Notes under the pieces: generated by a model
What the model was told of the DNA's origin: nothing
What the model saw: the letters and a program-made list of their open reading frames with translations, nothing else
Databases searched by the model: none
Made by a program: the position numbers and the translations under genes
Assembly: GCF_008919445.1 (NCBI RefSeq)
Contig: NZ_VSLG01000005.1
Coordinates: forward strand, 111,646-175,645
Origin: Serinicoccus kebangsaanensis
Lineage (GTDB): Bacteria; Actinomycetota; Actinomycetes; Actinomycetales; Dermatophilaceae
Reading direction: 5' to 3'
Length of the DNA stretch: 64,000 nucleotides
Part shown: positions 54,340-63,168 of the stretch, piece by piece
Position numbering within the stretch: the stretch's first letter is position 1
How the letters are laid out: each line of letters opens with the position of its first letter

Positions 54340-54472
54340 GGTGCGTCGGTTCGCCCTGGGTCGCCGGACCGGTCTCGCAGACGACATACCGATGTCGGCT
54401 CGACCGTGTCCTTCCGGGTCCCAGGTGCGCGTCCGAGCCCACTGCGACCAGAAGTGAGAAAGCGAGTTCAAC

Positions 54473-54787
54473 GTGTACGCGATCGTCCGTGCAGGCGGCC
54501 GCCAGGAGAAGGTCTCCGTCGGTGACGTCCTGACCATCGACAAGGTCCGCGGCGACGCCGCGGCCGGCGACACCGTCGAGCTCGCCCCCGTGCTCCTGGT
54601 GGACGGCGAGACCGTGACCACCGACGCCGACGCGCTCGGCAAGGCCACCGTCACCGCCGAGATCATGGGTGCGGTCAAGGGCCCCAAGATCGTCATCCAG
54701 AAGTACAAGAACAAGACCGGGTACAAGAAGCGCCAGGGCCACCGCCAGCCGCTCACCCAGGTCAAGATCACCGCGATCGACGCCTGA
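54473..54787 (+). CDS. rplU: 50S ribosomal protein L21
   Basis: 104 residues from GTG 54473 with a GAAAGCGAG ribosome-binding region. The sequence is the complete bL21 pattern: [20 protein letters not shown] at the start and the basic [22 protein letters not shown]-binding tail. It lies between rne and rpmA as in most actinobacteria. Confidence 0.97.
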   Translation: MYAIVRAGGRQEKVSVGDVLTIDKVRGDAAAGDTVELAPVLLVDGETVTTDADALGKATVTAEIMGAVKGPKIVIQKYKNKTGYKKRQGHRQPLTQVKITAIDA

Positions 54788-54818
54788 GCGTCGCACCGAG
54801 CCAAGGAGGAGTCAGCAG

Positions 54819-55088
54819 ATGGCACACAAGAAGGGTGCGTCCTCGACCCGCAACGGTCGTGACTCGAACGCCCAGCGCCTGGGTGTGAAGCGCTTCGGCG
54901 GCCAGGTCGTCGGAGCCGGCGAGATCATCGTCCGGCAGCGCGGGACCCACTTCCACCCCGGCGAGGGTGTGGGCCGCGGGGGCGACGACACCTTGTTCGC
55001 GCTGGTGCCCGGGGTCGTCGAGTTCGGCGCCAAGCGCGGTCGCAAGACGGTCAACGTCGTCGACCAGGGCGCGACCGTCGACGCCTGA
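54819..55088 (+). CDS. rpmA: 50S ribosomal protein L27
   Basis: 89 residues from ATG 54819, with AAGGAGGAG just upstream. The sequence is a clear bL27: [20 protein letters not shown] start with no cleavable Firmicutes-type N-terminal extension, [19 protein letters not shown] and a C-terminal [15 protein letters not shown]. Co-transcribed with rplU, 31 nt apart, and followed by a terminator. Confidence 0.97.
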   Translation: MAHKKGASSTRNGRDSNAQRLGVKRFGGQVVGAGEIIVRQRGTHFHPGEGVGRGGDDTLFALVPGVVEFGAKRGRKTVNVVDQGATVDA

Positions 55089-55135
55089 GGCGCGACACCG
55101 CATACTGCAGAGCCGGGACGCCCCGGCGATCGGCA

Positions 55136-55171
55136 CGACGCCGGTGGGTCGGATCGGACCCACCGGCGTCG
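55136..55171 (+). terminator. terminator hairpin after rpmA
   Basis: A perfect 15-bp stem (55136-55150 with 55157-55171, beginning CGACGCCGGTGGG) and a 6-nt loop, 47 nt past the rpmA stop. It separates the rplU-rpmA unit from obgE. A few T residues follow (CGCTGTCTG), but there is no true U-tract. Confidence 0.75.
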
Positions 55172-55203
55172 CGCTGTCTGCACCAGTTGAGAGGATCAAC
55201 GGC

Positions 55204-56709
55204 ATGGCCAACTTCGTCGACCGCGTCGTGCTGCACCTGCGCGCGGGGAAGGGTGGCCACGGCGTAGCCTCGGTGCACCGGGAGAAGTTCAAGCCGCTCG
55301 GGGGCCCGGACGGCGGCAACGGCGGCCGGGGAGGCGACATCGTGCTGCGGGTCGACGCCCAGGTGACCACGTTGATCGACTACCACCACGGCCCGCACCG
55401 CAGCGCCCCCAACGGCAGGCCGGGCGAGGGTGACGAGCGCAACGGCGCCCAGGGGGAGGACCTGGTGCTCCCGGTCCCCTCGGGGACCGTCGTGACCACG
55501 CGGGGCGGGGAGGTGCTGGCCGACCTGGTCGGCGACGGCACCGAGTTCGTCGCCGCGCGGGGCGGTCGCGGGGGACTGGGCAACAAGGCCCTGGCGTCGC
55601 CGCGGCGCAAGGCTCCGGGCTTCGCCCTGCTGGGGGAGCCCGGCGAGGAGGCGGAGGTGATCCTCGAGCTGAAGACGCTCGCGGACGTCGCGCTCATCGG
55701 CTTCCCGTCGGCGGGCAAGTCGTCGCTGGTGAGCGTGCTGTCGGCGGCGAAGCCCAAGATCGCCGACTACCCGTTCACCACGCTGATCCCCAACCTCGGC
55801 GTGGTGGCGGCGGGCGGCGAGCGTTTCACCATCGCCGACGTGCCGGGTCTCATCCCGGGCGCGAGCGAGGGCAAGGGGCTGGGCCTGCAGTTCCTGCGCC
55901 ACGTGGAGCGCTGCCACGTGCTGGCCCACGTCATCGACTGCGCCACCCTCGAGCCCGGCCGCGACCCGTTGACCGACCTGGACGTGATCGAGGCCGAGCT
56001 CGCGGCCTACGTGCCGCACGGTGAGCTGGGCGGTGTCCCGCTGGCCGAGCGCGTCCGTGTCGTCGTGCTCAACAAGGCGGACGTGCCGGAGGCGCGGGAG
56101 CTGGCGGAGATGGTGCGCCCGGACCTGGAGGAGCAGGGATACGAGGTGCACGTCGTCTCCGCCGTCGCCCACCAGGGCTTGCGCGAGCTGACCTTCGCGC
56201 TGGCCGGTCACGTGGCCCGGCAGCGCGCCGAGCACGTCGACGTGGAGCCGCAGCGCGTCGTCATCCGGCCCAGGGCCCTCGACGACCAGGGGTTCACCGT
56301 CCGGCGGGAGAACACCGCGGACGGCGAGATCTTCCGCGTCCTGGGTGAGCGACCGACCCGCTGGGTCCGGCAGACCGACTTCGCCAACGACGAGGCGGTC
56401 GGCTACCTGGCTGATCGGCTCAGCAGGCTGGGGGTCGAGGAGGAGCTGCTCAAGGCCGGCGCCGTCGCCGGCTCCACCGTGCTCATCGGGCCCGAGGAGG
56501 ACGCGGTCGTCTTCGACTGGGAGCCGACGATGGCCGGCGGGGCCGAGCTCCTCGGCAGCCGGGGCACCGACCTCCGCCTGGAGGACCGCGCCCGGCCCAC
56601 CCGTGCGGAGAAGCGGGAGGCCTTCCACGACCGCAAGGACGCCGCCACCGCCGCCCGCGAGGAGCTGGAGGCCGAGCGCCGCGCCGGCTACTGGACCGAC
56701 GAGGACTGA
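55204..56709 (+). CDS. obgE: Obg family GTPase (ribosome assembly, CgtA)
   Basis: 501 residues from ATG 55204. The Gly-rich Obg fold occupies residues 1-~159 ([17 protein letters not shown], the [12 protein letters not shown] loops). The G domain follows: P-loop GFPSAGKSS from residue 166, [16 protein letters not shown] (G3), NKAD (G4). A C-terminal OCT domain is present (about 350-440), then a charged tail. Obg supports late 50S assembly and stress control. The gene has its own region after the rpmA terminator. Confidence 0.96.
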   Translation: MANFVDRVVLHLRAGKGGHGVASVHREKFKPLGGPDGGNGGRGGDIVLRVDAQVTTLIDYHHGPHRSAPNGRPGEGDERNGAQGEDLVLPVPSGTVVTTRGGEVLADLVGDGTEFVAARGGRGGLGNKALASPRRKAPGFALLGEPGEEAEVILELKTLADVALIGFPSAGKSSLVSVLSAAKPKIADYPFTTLIPNLGVVAAGGERFTIADVPGLIPGASEGKGLGLQFLRHVERCHVLAHVIDCATLEPGRDPLTDLDVIEAELAAYVPHGELGGVPLAERVRVVVLNKADVPEARELAEMVRPDLEEQGYEVHVVSAVAHQGLRELTFALAGHVARQRAEHVDVEPQRVVIRPRALDDQGFTVRRENTADGEIFRVLGERPTRWVRQTDFANDEAVGYLADRLSRLGVEEELLKAGAVAGSTVLIGPEEDAVVFDWEPTMAGGAELLGSRGTDLRLEDRARPTRAEKREAFHDRKDAATAAREELEAERRAGYWTDED

Positions 56710-56753
56710 CCGCCGACCCGCCGCTGGCGCCCCCGTGCGTGGCGGCTCCGCGT

Positions 56754-56771
56754 CCCCTCCCCTCCCCTCCC
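56754..56771 (-). other. G-quadruplex-capable tract
   Basis: Plus-strand CCCC-T-CCCC-T-CCCC-T-CCC gives four G runs (4, 4, 4, 3) with single-base loops on the minus strand. It lies between the obgE stop and hairpin H3. Confidence 0.6.
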
Positions 56772-56781
56772 ACGAGGGAGT

Positions 56782-56845
56782 GACCACGGCATAGCACAAC
56801 CTTCATCGGCGAACTTCCCGATGAAGGTTGTGCTATCCCGTGGTC
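56782..56845. repeat. long imperfect hairpin H3 (28-bp stem, 8-nt loop)
   Basis: Left arm 56782-56809 pairs with 56818-56845, with one mismatch (C opposite C, ninth pair from the outside). The loop is CGAACTTC. The arms are about 54% GC. It lies between obgE and proB. The right arm begins with an ATG in frame with proB, but that upstream reading is unlikely to be used. Confidence 0.9.
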
Positions 56846-56900
56846 GGTCGGCGGTGGGCTGCTCGGCGCCAGTCGCCCACGCCCGCCCGTGGATGCATGA

Positions 56901-56930
56901 GTATGCGTCGGAGTGGAATAGTATTCGTCG
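56901..56930 (+). promoter_or_regulatory. proB promoter with a direct repeat
   Basis: TAGTAT (56919-56924) ends 7 nt before ATG 56932, so the mRNA should be leaderless. Two near-identical 10-mers, GTATGCGTCG (56901-56910) and GTATTCGTCG (56921-56930), are exactly 20 bp apart, two helical turns, which is the layout of an operator read by a dimer. Confidence 0.5.
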
Positions 56931-56931
56931 T

Positions 56932-58056
56932 ATGGGTTCGAGCGTCGACCGCAGCGTCATCCGGGACGCGCACCGCATGGTGGTCAAGGTCGGCTCGTCC
57001 TCGCTCACCGGCCCGGAGGGCGGGCTGGACGGGTTCCGGCTCCAGGCCCTGGCCACCTCGCTGGCCAAGAAGGCCATGGGTGGGACGCAGGTGGTCCTCG
57101 TCTCCTCCGGTGCCATCGCGGCCGGCATGGTGCCCCTGGGCCTGGACCGTCGACCCAAGGACCTGGCCACCCAGCAGGCGGCGGCCAGCGCCGGGCAGGG
57201 CGCCCTGATGTCCGCCTACACCCAGGCCTTCACCATGCACGGCGTGCAGGTCGGACAGGTGCTGCTCACGGCCGACGACATGCACAAGCGCAGCCACTAC
57301 GTCAACGCCTCGCGCACCCTGGAGCGGCTCCTCGAGCTGGAGGTCGTGCCGATCATCAACGAGAACGACACCGTCGCCACCGACGAGATCCGCTTCGGCG
57401 ACAACGACCGTCTGGCCGCCCTGGTCGCCCACCTCGTGGACGCCGACGCCCTCGTCCTGCTCTCGGACGTGGACGCCCTCTACACCGGCCACCCGGCCCG
57501 CCCCGACTCCCGCCGCATCCCGCTCGTGTCCGGGGTCGAGGCGCTCGCCGAGGTGGACGTCTCCCGCGCGGGCTCGGCCGTCGGCACCGGCGGCATGCAG
57601 ACCAAGGTGGACGCCGCACAGATGGCCGTCGCCGAGGGCATACCGGTGCTGCTGACCAGCGCCGACCAGGTGCACCAGGCCCTGCTCGGGGAGGACGTGG
57701 GCACGCTGTTCACCCCGGTCGGCAGGAAGAGCCCGGCCCGGCGGCGGTGGCTCGCGCACGCCAGCAGCGTCACCGGCCGCGTCGTCCTCGACGACGGCGC
57801 GGTCGAGGCCGTCGTCCGGCGGCAGACCTCGCTGCTGCCCGTCGGGATCACCCGCGTCGAGGGCCGCTTCAGCGCGGGGGACACGGTCGACCTGTGCAAC
57901 CAGCACGGCCTGGTCGTGGCCCGGGGGCTGGTCGGCTACGACGCGGACGAGCTGGGGCCCTTGGTCGGCCGCCGGCTGGTGCGTGACTCGGCGATGCGCT
58001 CCGGCGCACCGGCCCCCCGACCCGTCGTCCGCCGGGACGACCTCGTCGTCCTCTGA
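56932..58056 (+). CDS. proB: glutamate 5-kinase
   Basis: ProB phosphorylates glutamate, the first step of proline synthesis. 374 residues from ATG 56932. The kinase domain has [11 protein letters not shown] (phosphate site), [16 protein letters not shown] and the [16 protein letters not shown] motif. A C-terminal PUA domain begins near [20 protein letters not shown]. The feedback-inhibition region ([13 protein letters not shown]) looks ordinary. The start follows a leaderless promoter; longer in-frame upstream sequence overlaps hairpin H3 and is not taken. proA follows 25 nt downstream. Confidence 0.95.
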   Translation: MGSSVDRSVIRDAHRMVVKVGSSSLTGPEGGLDGFRLQALATSLAKKAMGGTQVVLVSSGAIAAGMVPLGLDRRPKDLATQQAAASAGQGALMSAYTQAFTMHGVQVGQVLLTADDMHKRSHYVNASRTLERLLELEVVPIINENDTVATDEIRFGDNDRLAALVAHLVDADALVLLSDVDALYTGHPARPDSRRIPLVSGVEALAEVDVSRAGSAVGTGGMQTKVDAAQMAVAEGIPVLLTSADQVHQALLGEDVGTLFTPVGRKSPARRRWLAHASSVTGRVVLDDGAVEAVVRRQTSLLPVGITRVEGRFSAGDTVDLCNQHGLVVARGLVGYDADELGPLVGRRLVRDSAMRSGAPAPRPVVRRDDLVVL

Positions 58057-58081
58057 CACCCACACCTGCGCAGGAGCACCG

Positions 58082-59365
58082 ATGACCGCAACCATCGCCC
58101 CCGACATCGCCGAGCACGTCGCTGCCGTGGCCCGCGGCGCCCGCACGGCCGCCCGCGAGCTCGCGCTCCTCACCCGGGCCCAGAAGGACGCCGCCCTGGG
58201 CGCGCTCGCCGATGCGCTCGACGCGGGCGCCGACCAGGTGGTCGCCGCGAACGTGGAGGACCTGGAGCGCGGTCGGACAGAAGGGCTGCCGGAGAACCTG
58301 CTGGACCGGCTCGCGCTCGACGTGGAGCGGGTGCACGCGGTGGCCGAGGCGCTCCGGCAGGTCGCCGGTCTGCCGGACCCCGTGGGTGAGGTGGTGCGGG
58401 GGTCCACCCTGGCGAACGGTCTGCAGATCCGCCAGCTCCGGGTGCCGATGGGGGTCGTCGGGATGATCTACGAGGCCCGGCCGAACGTCACCGTGGACGC
58501 CGCCGGGCTGGGTCTCAAGAGCGGCAACGCGGTGATCCTGCGCGGCGGGTCGGCGGCCGGCTCGAGCAACGCCGCGCTGGTGACGATCATGCGCGACGCG
58601 CTGGAGCAGCAGGGGATCAACCCGGACGCCGTCAACCTGCTCTCCGATGGCGGCCGGGACGCGGCCCGTGCGCTGATGACCGCCCGCGGCCTCGTCGACC
58701 TGGTCATCCCCAGGGGCGGCGCCAGCCTGATCCAGACGGTCGTCACCGAGTCCACCGTCCCGGTCATCGAGACCGGCGTCGGCAACTGCCACGTCTACGT
58801 CGACGCGAGCGCGGACACCGAGATGGCCACGGCCATCGTGACCAACTCCAAGACGCACCGCACCTCGGTCTGCAACGCGGCCGAGTCACTGCTCGTGCAC
58901 CAGGACGCTGCTGCGCGGGTGCTGCCGGGCATCATGGCGGAGCTCGCGGCCGCCGGGGTCACCGTCCGGGGCGATGACCGGATGCGGGGGTATGCCGAGG
59001 CGGCGGGCGCGGCATACCAGCCGGTCACCGACGCCGACGACGACACCGAGTTCCTCTCCCTGGACATCTCGGCGCGGGTGGTGGACGACCTGGACGCCGC
59101 CCTGGCGCACATCCAGGAGCACACCAGCGGGCACACCGAGGCGATCGTGACCGCGGACCGGGCGGCCGCGCGGCGGTTCACCACCGAGATCGACGCCGCC
59201 GCGGTGCTGGTCAACGCCTCGACCCGGTTCACCGACGGCGGCGAGTTCGGCTTCGGCGCGGAGATCGGGATCTCCACCCAGAAGCTGCACGCACGGGGCC
59301 CGATGGCGCTGCCCGAGCTCACCACGACCAAGTGGGTCGTGGAGGGTGACGGCCAGGTCCGCTGA
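58082..59365 (+). CDS. proA: glutamate-5-semialdehyde dehydrogenase
   Basis: ProA reduces glutamyl 5-phosphate with NADPH, the second step of proline synthesis. 427 residues from ATG 58082, preceded by GCAGGAG. Visible motifs: [38 protein letters not shown], and the catalytic Cys264 in [13 protein letters not shown]. The C-terminal [19 protein letters not shown] block is intact. It forms a proB-proA unit; the product cyclises spontaneously to pyrroline-5-carboxylate, and no proC is in this window. Confidence 0.96.
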   Translation: MTATIAPDIAEHVAAVARGARTAARELALLTRAQKDAALGALADALDAGADQVVAANVEDLERGRTEGLPENLLDRLALDVERVHAVAEALRQVAGLPDPVGEVVRGSTLANGLQIRQLRVPMGVVGMIYEARPNVTVDAAGLGLKSGNAVILRGGSAAGSSNAALVTIMRDALEQQGINPDAVNLLSDGGRDAARALMTARGLVDLVIPRGGASLIQTVVTESTVPVIETGVGNCHVYVDASADTEMATAIVTNSKTHRTSVCNAAESLLVHQDAAARVLPGIMAELAAAGVTVRGDDRMRGYAEAAGAAYQPVTDADDDTEFLSLDISARVVDDLDAALAHIQEHTSGHTEAIVTADRAAARRFTTEIDAAAVLVNASTRFTDGGEFGFGAEIGISTQKLHARGPMALPELTTTKWVVEGDGQVR

Positions 59366-59393
59366 GTCTGCCGACCCGGACGTGACCGACAGG

Positions 59394-59399
59394 TAGAGT
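59394..59399 (+). promoter_or_regulatory. -10 box (TAGAGT) for the small membrane protein gene
   Basis: TAGAGT ends 7 nt before ATG 59407. The upstream GTG at 59398 falls within this box, so ATG 59407 is preferred as a leaderless start. Confidence 0.5.
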
Positions 59400-59406
59400 G
59401 TCCCGC

Positions 59407-59625
59407 ATGTCGCCCGCCCAGATCGTCGTCGCGGCCGCCGAGGAAGGCGGCCACCACATCGTCAACGAGCTCCCGTTCCCGCCGATCATCTTCGGCGTCT
59501 TCGCCATCGGGGCGTTCGTCCTGCTGCTGGGCTTCCTGTGGGCGTTCCGCAACACCCTGGCCCTCGACCCGCACGGGGTCGCCGACGCGCACCACGACCC
59601 TGACGTGGGCCGAAGCCAGCACTGA
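59407..59625 (+). CDS. small single-span membrane protein of unknown function
   Basis: 72 residues from ATG 59407. A short polar N-terminus ([15 protein letters not shown]), one hydrophobic helix ([21 protein letters not shown]) and a His/Asp-rich C-terminal tail ([17 protein letters not shown]). The tail would face the cytoplasm if the N-terminus is out. The gene sits between proA and nadD in many actinobacteria; I do not recognise a function. Its stop shares one base with the nadD start (TGATG). Confidence 0.75.
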   Translation: MSPAQIVVAAAEEGGHHIVNELPFPPIIFGVFAIGAFVLLLGFLWAFRNTLALDPHGVADAHHDPDVGRSQH

Positions 59626-60209
59626 TGCGCCTGGGAGTGATGGGTGGGACCTTCGATCCCATCCACCACGGCCACCTCGTGGCCGCGAGCGAGGCAGCAC
59701 ACCTGCTGGGGCTGGACGAGGTCGTCTTCGTGCCCACCGGGCAGCCCTACCGCAAGGACGCCAGCGAGGTCACCGATGCCGAGCACCGCTACCTGATGAC
59801 GGTGATCGCGACCGCGTCCAACCCCCGCTTCACCGTGAGCCGGGTCGACGTGGACCGCGAAGGGCCCACCTACACCCTGGACACCCTGCGCGACCTGCGC
59901 GCGGAGCGGCCGGACGACGAGCTGTTCTTCATCACCGGCGCCGACGCGCTGGCCCAGATCCTGTCCTGGAAGGGCGTGGACGAGCTCTGGGACCTCGCGC
60001 ACTTCGTCGGTGTGACCAGGCCCGGACACGTGCTGACCGACGCCGGTCTGCCCGAGGACAAGGTGACGCTGCTGGAGGTGCCCGCCATGGCGATCAGCTC
60101 GACCGGCTGCCGGGAGCGCACCGGCGAGGGAGAGCCGGTGTGGTACCTCGTGCCCGACGGCGTCGTCCAGTACATCGGCAAGTACGACCTCTACCGGAAG
60201 GACGCCTGA
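59625..60209 (+). CDS. nadD: nicotinate-nucleotide adenylyltransferase
   Basis: NadD makes deamido-NAD from nicotinate mononucleotide and ATP. 194 residues. The opening [17 protein letters not shown] carries the HxGH nucleotidyltransferase motif. [25 protein letters not shown] and the C-terminal ISSTGCRER motif (usually ISSTxIR) complete the fold. Translation is coupled to the small membrane protein upstream and to rsfS directly downstream. Confidence 0.95.
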   Translation: MRLGVMGGTFDPIHHGHLVAASEAAHLLGLDEVVFVPTGQPYRKDASEVTDAEHRYLMTVIATASNPRFTVSRVDVDREGPTYTLDTLRDLRAERPDDELFFITGADALAQILSWKGVDELWDLAHFVGVTRPGHVLTDAGLPEDKVTLLEVPAMAISSTGCRERTGEGEPVWYLVPDGVVQYIGKYDLYRKDA

Positions 60210-60590
60210 GTGAGAGCCACCCAACGCGCCGTCGAGCTCGCCCAGGCCGCCGCGGCGGCGGCGCAGGAGAAGCTGGCGCAGGACGTGGTCGGGCTGGACG
60301 TGTCGGGTCAGCTCGCCCTGACCGACGTCTTCGTCATCGCCTCGGCCCCCAACGAGCGCCAGGTGAGCGCGATCGTCGACGCGGTCGAGGAGCGCCTGCT
60401 GCAGCTGGGCGCCAAGCCGCTGCGCCGCGAGGGACAGCACGAGGGGCGGTGGGTGCTGCTCGACTTCAGCGACATCGTCGTGCACGTCATGCACAGCGAG
60501 GACCGCGAGTTCTACGACCTGGAACGGCTGTGGAAGGACTGTCCGCAGGTGCTGCTGCCGTCGACCGGGTCCGCCCGGGACGAGGCCTGA
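60210..60590 (+). CDS. rsfS: ribosomal silencing factor RsfS
   Basis: 126 residues from GTG 60210, immediately after the nadD stop. RsfS binds L14 on the 50S subunit and blocks joining during starvation. The family core is visible: VVGLDVSGQLALTDVFVIASAPNERQV, then RREGQHEGRWVLLDFSDIVVHVMHSEDREFYDLERLW. The nadD-rsfS-phosphatase order is conserved in actinobacteria. Confidence 0.94.
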   Translation: MRATQRAVELAQAAAAAAQEKLAQDVVGLDVSGQLALTDVFVIASAPNERQVSAIVDAVEERLLQLGAKPLRREGQHEGRWVLLDFSDIVVHVMHSEDREFYDLERLWKDCPQVLLPSTGSARDEA

Positions 60591-60595
60591 GGGGT

Positions 60596-61243
60596 ATGCG
60601 TCGGGTCATCGTCTGGCGGCACGGCGAGACCGAGCACAACGCGGGGGGCATCTTCCAGGGGCACCTGGACACCGAGCTCTCCGAGCACGGGGTGCGGCAG
60701 GCGAGGGAGGCCTCGGCGGTGCTCGCCGAGCTGGGCGTGGGTCGGCTGGTGGCCTCGGACCTGCGCCGGGCCGCGCAGACGGCGGGAGCGCTGGCCGACC
60801 TCACCGGGCTGGAGGTCGAGCCCGACGAGCGGCTGCGGGAGATCCACGTCGGTCGGTGGGAGGGGCTGACCCGCGCCGAGGTGAAGGCCCGGTATCCCGA
60901 GACCCAGGCCGCGCTGCAACGTGGTGAGGACGTGCTGCGCGGGGAGACGGGGGAGCGGATGGCGGACGTCGCGGAGCGGACCCGGCGGGCCTTCGACGAC
61001 GTGACGGCACAGCTGCCCGAGCACGGGGTCGCGGTGCTCGCCTCGCACGGCGTGGCGTCCCGCGCGCTCGTGTCGGCGGTGGTCGGGCTGGACCTGCGGG
61101 AGTGCGCGCAGGCACTCGTCGGGCTGCGCAACTGCCACTGGGCCGAGCTGGTCGAGCATCCCTCCGGATGGCGCCTGGAGACGTGGAACGCCGGGGTCGG
61201 CGGGCCAGCCCGGACCGGCGCCGGGAGGCTCACCGCGCCCTGA
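60596..61243 (+). CDS. histidine phosphatase (phosphoglycerate mutase-like) family protein
   Basis: 215 residues from ATG 60596, 5 nt after rsfS. The catalytic RHG motif (IVWRHGETEHN) holds the phosphorylated His near residue 9. VASDLRRAAQTA and LREIHVGRWEGLTRAE, and the second catalytic His in LASHGVASRAL complete the active site. Substrates range from phosphorylated sugars to cobalamin intermediates; none can be assigned here. It ends just before a tRNA promoter. Confidence 0.9.
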   Translation: MRRVIVWRHGETEHNAGGIFQGHLDTELSEHGVRQAREASAVLAELGVGRLVASDLRRAAQTAGALADLTGLEVEPDERLREIHVGRWEGLTRAEVKARYPETQAALQRGEDVLRGETGERMADVAERTRRAFDDVTAQLPEHGVAVLASHGVASRALVSAVVGLDLRECAQALVGLRNCHWAELVEHPSGWRLETWNAGVGGPARTGAGRLTAP

Positions 61244-61251
61244 CCAGGGAT

Positions 61252-61281
61252 TTGGTGTTTGCTCGGGCCGCTGGGTAAAGT
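61252..61281 (+). promoter_or_regulatory. tRNA-Ala promoter
   Basis: TTGGTG (61252-61257) and TAAAGT (61276-61281) are 18 bp apart, about 25 bp before the mature tRNA 5' end, a well-placed -35/-10 pair. Confidence 0.6.
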
Positions 61282-61306
61282 AGTCCAGTCCTCACGGGAC
61301 CTTCCC

Positions 61307-61381
<75 letters not shown>

Positions 61382-61388
61382 GGATGAG

Positions 61389-61419
61389 CGGGCCGGACCA
61401 CCTTCGGGTGGCCGGCCCG
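61389..61419 (+). terminator. terminator hairpin after tRNA-Ala
   Basis: CGGGCCGG-A-CCACC (61389-61402) pairs with GGTGGCCGGCCCG (61407-61419) around a TTCG tetraloop, with one bulged A. It starts 10 nt past the tRNA. Confidence 0.75.
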
Positions 61420-61440
61420 TCGTCATGAGAGGAGGGGTCG

Positions 61441-62652
61441 GTGGGTCAGCACGAGAGCACCTTCCGCCTCCGCGACATCGCCCTGCCCGCCTTCGCCCCG
61501 AGCATCGTCAACGCCGTCGGCCTGAGTGCCGTCACACCGGTCCTGGCGCTGCACGCGCGGGACCTGGGTGCCAGCGTCGGGCAGGCCGCCCTCGTCGTGG
61601 CCGTCCTGGGGCTGGGCAGCCTGCTCGGCTCGTTGCCGGCCGGCGCCCTGGTGGCCAGGATCGGGGAGCGTCGGGCGCTCATCCTGGCAGGCCTGGTGGA
61701 CGCGGCGGCGATGGTCGTCGCCGCGCTGGCCCCGTCGCTGGTGCTGCTCGCGCTGGCCGTGGTCGTGAGCGGTATGGCGTGGAGCGTCTTCCTGCTGGCG
61801 CGCCAGGGGTTCCTCATCGTCGTGGCGCCGGTGCACCTGCGGGCCCGCGCCATGTCCACGCTCGGAGGGAGCCACCGGATCGGGGGCTTCGTCGGGCCGG
61901 TGCTGGGTGGCGCGCTGATCGCCGCCTCGGGGGAGGTGGCGTCCGTCTTCTGGCTGGCGGCGGTGATGGCCCTGCTGGCGGCCCTGGTGGTCCGCCTGGC
62001 ACCCGACCTCACCACGGAGCACGACCGTGCCGCGCGGACGGGGCCGACCGCACCCAGCGGAGTGCTGGCGGTGCTGCGCCGTCACTGGCGCACCCTGGCC
62101 TCGGTCGGCAGCGCCGTCGTCGTGATCTCCGGCGCCCGCAGCCTCAGGATCACCCTGCTGCCGCTGTGGGCCGAGCACATCGGGATCTCGGCCGCGACGA
62201 CGTCCCTGGTCTTCGGGGCCGCGGCCCTGCTGGAGATCCTTCTCTTCTACCCTGCGGGCTGGGTGATGGACCGCTTCGGCCGCACCGTGGTGGCGGTCAC
62301 CGTCGTGCTGCTCATCGGGATCGGTGTGCTCTGCCTGCCGCTGAGCACCGGGCTCTCCGTCTTCACCGGGCTCGCCCTGCTCATGGCGGTCGGCAACGGC
62401 ATGGGGTCGGGCATCGTCATGACCTTGGGGGCGGACACCGCGCCGACGCTCGACCGGGCGCAGTACCTGGGCGGCTTCCGGCTGGCGGGTGACGTCGGAG
62501 GCTCGGGGACGCCGCTGCTCCTCTCCGGTCTCACCTTCGTCGCCCCGCTCGGCATCGCCTGCGTGGTGGCCGGCGTCGCCTGCCTGCTGGGGAGCGGCTG
62601 GGTGGCCCACCGGGTCGGACGGATCGACCGGCGGCGGCGCGCCGCCGGGTGA
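61441..62652 (+). CDS. MFS transporter
   Basis: A 403-residue membrane protein from GTG 61441 behind GAGGAGGGG. Twelve hydrophobic segments in two bundles; the loop after segment 2 (GALVARIGERRALILAG) is the MFS motif A variant, and SHRIGGFVGPVLGG lies in segment 5. The second half has an Arg/His-rich loop (VLAVLRRHWRTLASVG) and MDRFGRTVVA, a second motif A. It resembles proton-coupled drug or metabolite exporters; the substrate is unknown. No regulator is adjacent on the same strand. Confidence 0.88.
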   Translation: MGQHESTFRLRDIALPAFAPSIVNAVGLSAVTPVLALHARDLGASVGQAALVVAVLGLGSLLGSLPAGALVARIGERRALILAGLVDAAAMVVAALAPSLVLLALAVVVSGMAWSVFLLARQGFLIVVAPVHLRARAMSTLGGSHRIGGFVGPVLGGALIAASGEVASVFWLAAVMALLAALVVRLAPDLTTEHDRAARTGPTAPSGVLAVLRRHWRTLASVGSAVVVISGARSLRITLLPLWAEHIGISAATTSLVFGAAALLEILLFYPAGWVMDRFGRTVVAVTVVLLIGIGVLCLPLSTGLSVFTGLALLMAVGNGMGSGIVMTLGADTAPTLDRAQYLGGFRLAGDVGGSGTPLLLSGLTFVAPLGIACVVAGVACLLGSGWVAHRVGRIDRRRRAAG

Positions 62653-62664
62653 GACGAGCGCGGC

Positions 62665-63168
62665 TCAGAGCCCGGGCTGGTGCTCCCGCACGGCAGCGAC
62701 CACCCGCTCGAAGACGGCCTGGTCCAGCCGTGCACCGGTGCGACGCACCGTGTCCCGGTCCAACCGGAGCAGCCGGTTGACGCGCGCCTCGCTGGGGCGG
62801 CGGCGATGGTCCCAGTCGCCGGCCCCGACGTCCATCCAGTAGCGCCCGGCTGCGGCCTCCTGCTCGGCATCCCGGTCGTGGTCCTGACTGGTGAGCTGGA
62901 GGGCCAGCAGGGCGGGTCCCTCGCGGCCGACGACGAGGACGGGGCGGTCCTTGCCCTGGCTGGCGTCCTCCTCGTAGGGCACCCAGGCCCAGACCACCTC
63001 GCCCGGGTCCGCCTTGTCGTCGTCGACCGGGGCATACCCCAGCGTCGCCTCCGAGGAGGGCTGCGCGGACCCCGCGTCAGGCCTCGCGGACGACTGCCGC
63101 GTCGCCGCCGTGCGTCTCATCACACGGGCCGCGCGCAGGGCCACCCGCACCAGTCGTCGTGCGTCCAT
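62665..63168 (-). CDS. PemK/MazF-like protein (toxin family; no antitoxin found)
   Basis: 167 residues from ATG 63168, or one more from GTG 63171. The first ~55 residues are basic then Ala/Ser/Pro-rich linker. From residue ~55 the sequence GEVVWAWVPYEEDASQGKDRPVLVVG matches the start of the PemK/MazF barrel, and SEARVNRLLRLDRDTVRR matches its end. In actinobacteria such long forms are often annotated type II toxins, but no small antitoxin gene lies beside it. Instead it is coupled to an IclR regulator. A role other than mRNA cleavage is possible. Confidence 0.65.
   Translation of the reverse strand: MDARRLVRVALRAARVMRRTAATRQSSARPDAGSAQPSSEATLGYAPVDDDKADPGEVVWAWVPYEEDASQGKDRPVLVVGREGPALLALQLTSQDHDRDAEQEAAAGRYWMDVGAGDWDHRRRPSEARVNRLLRLDRDTVRRTGARLDQAVFERVVAAVREHQPGL

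Noticed and set aside
54340..54472. Known L21 leader RNA
   Set aside because: The leader is long, but I could not find the conserved helices of described L21 leaders; only a promoter is claimed.
56821..56931. N-terminal extension of ProB starting in hairpin H3
   Set aside because: The ATG lies in the hairpin arm, the added 37 residues do not fit the family, and a well-placed -10 box supports ATG 56932.
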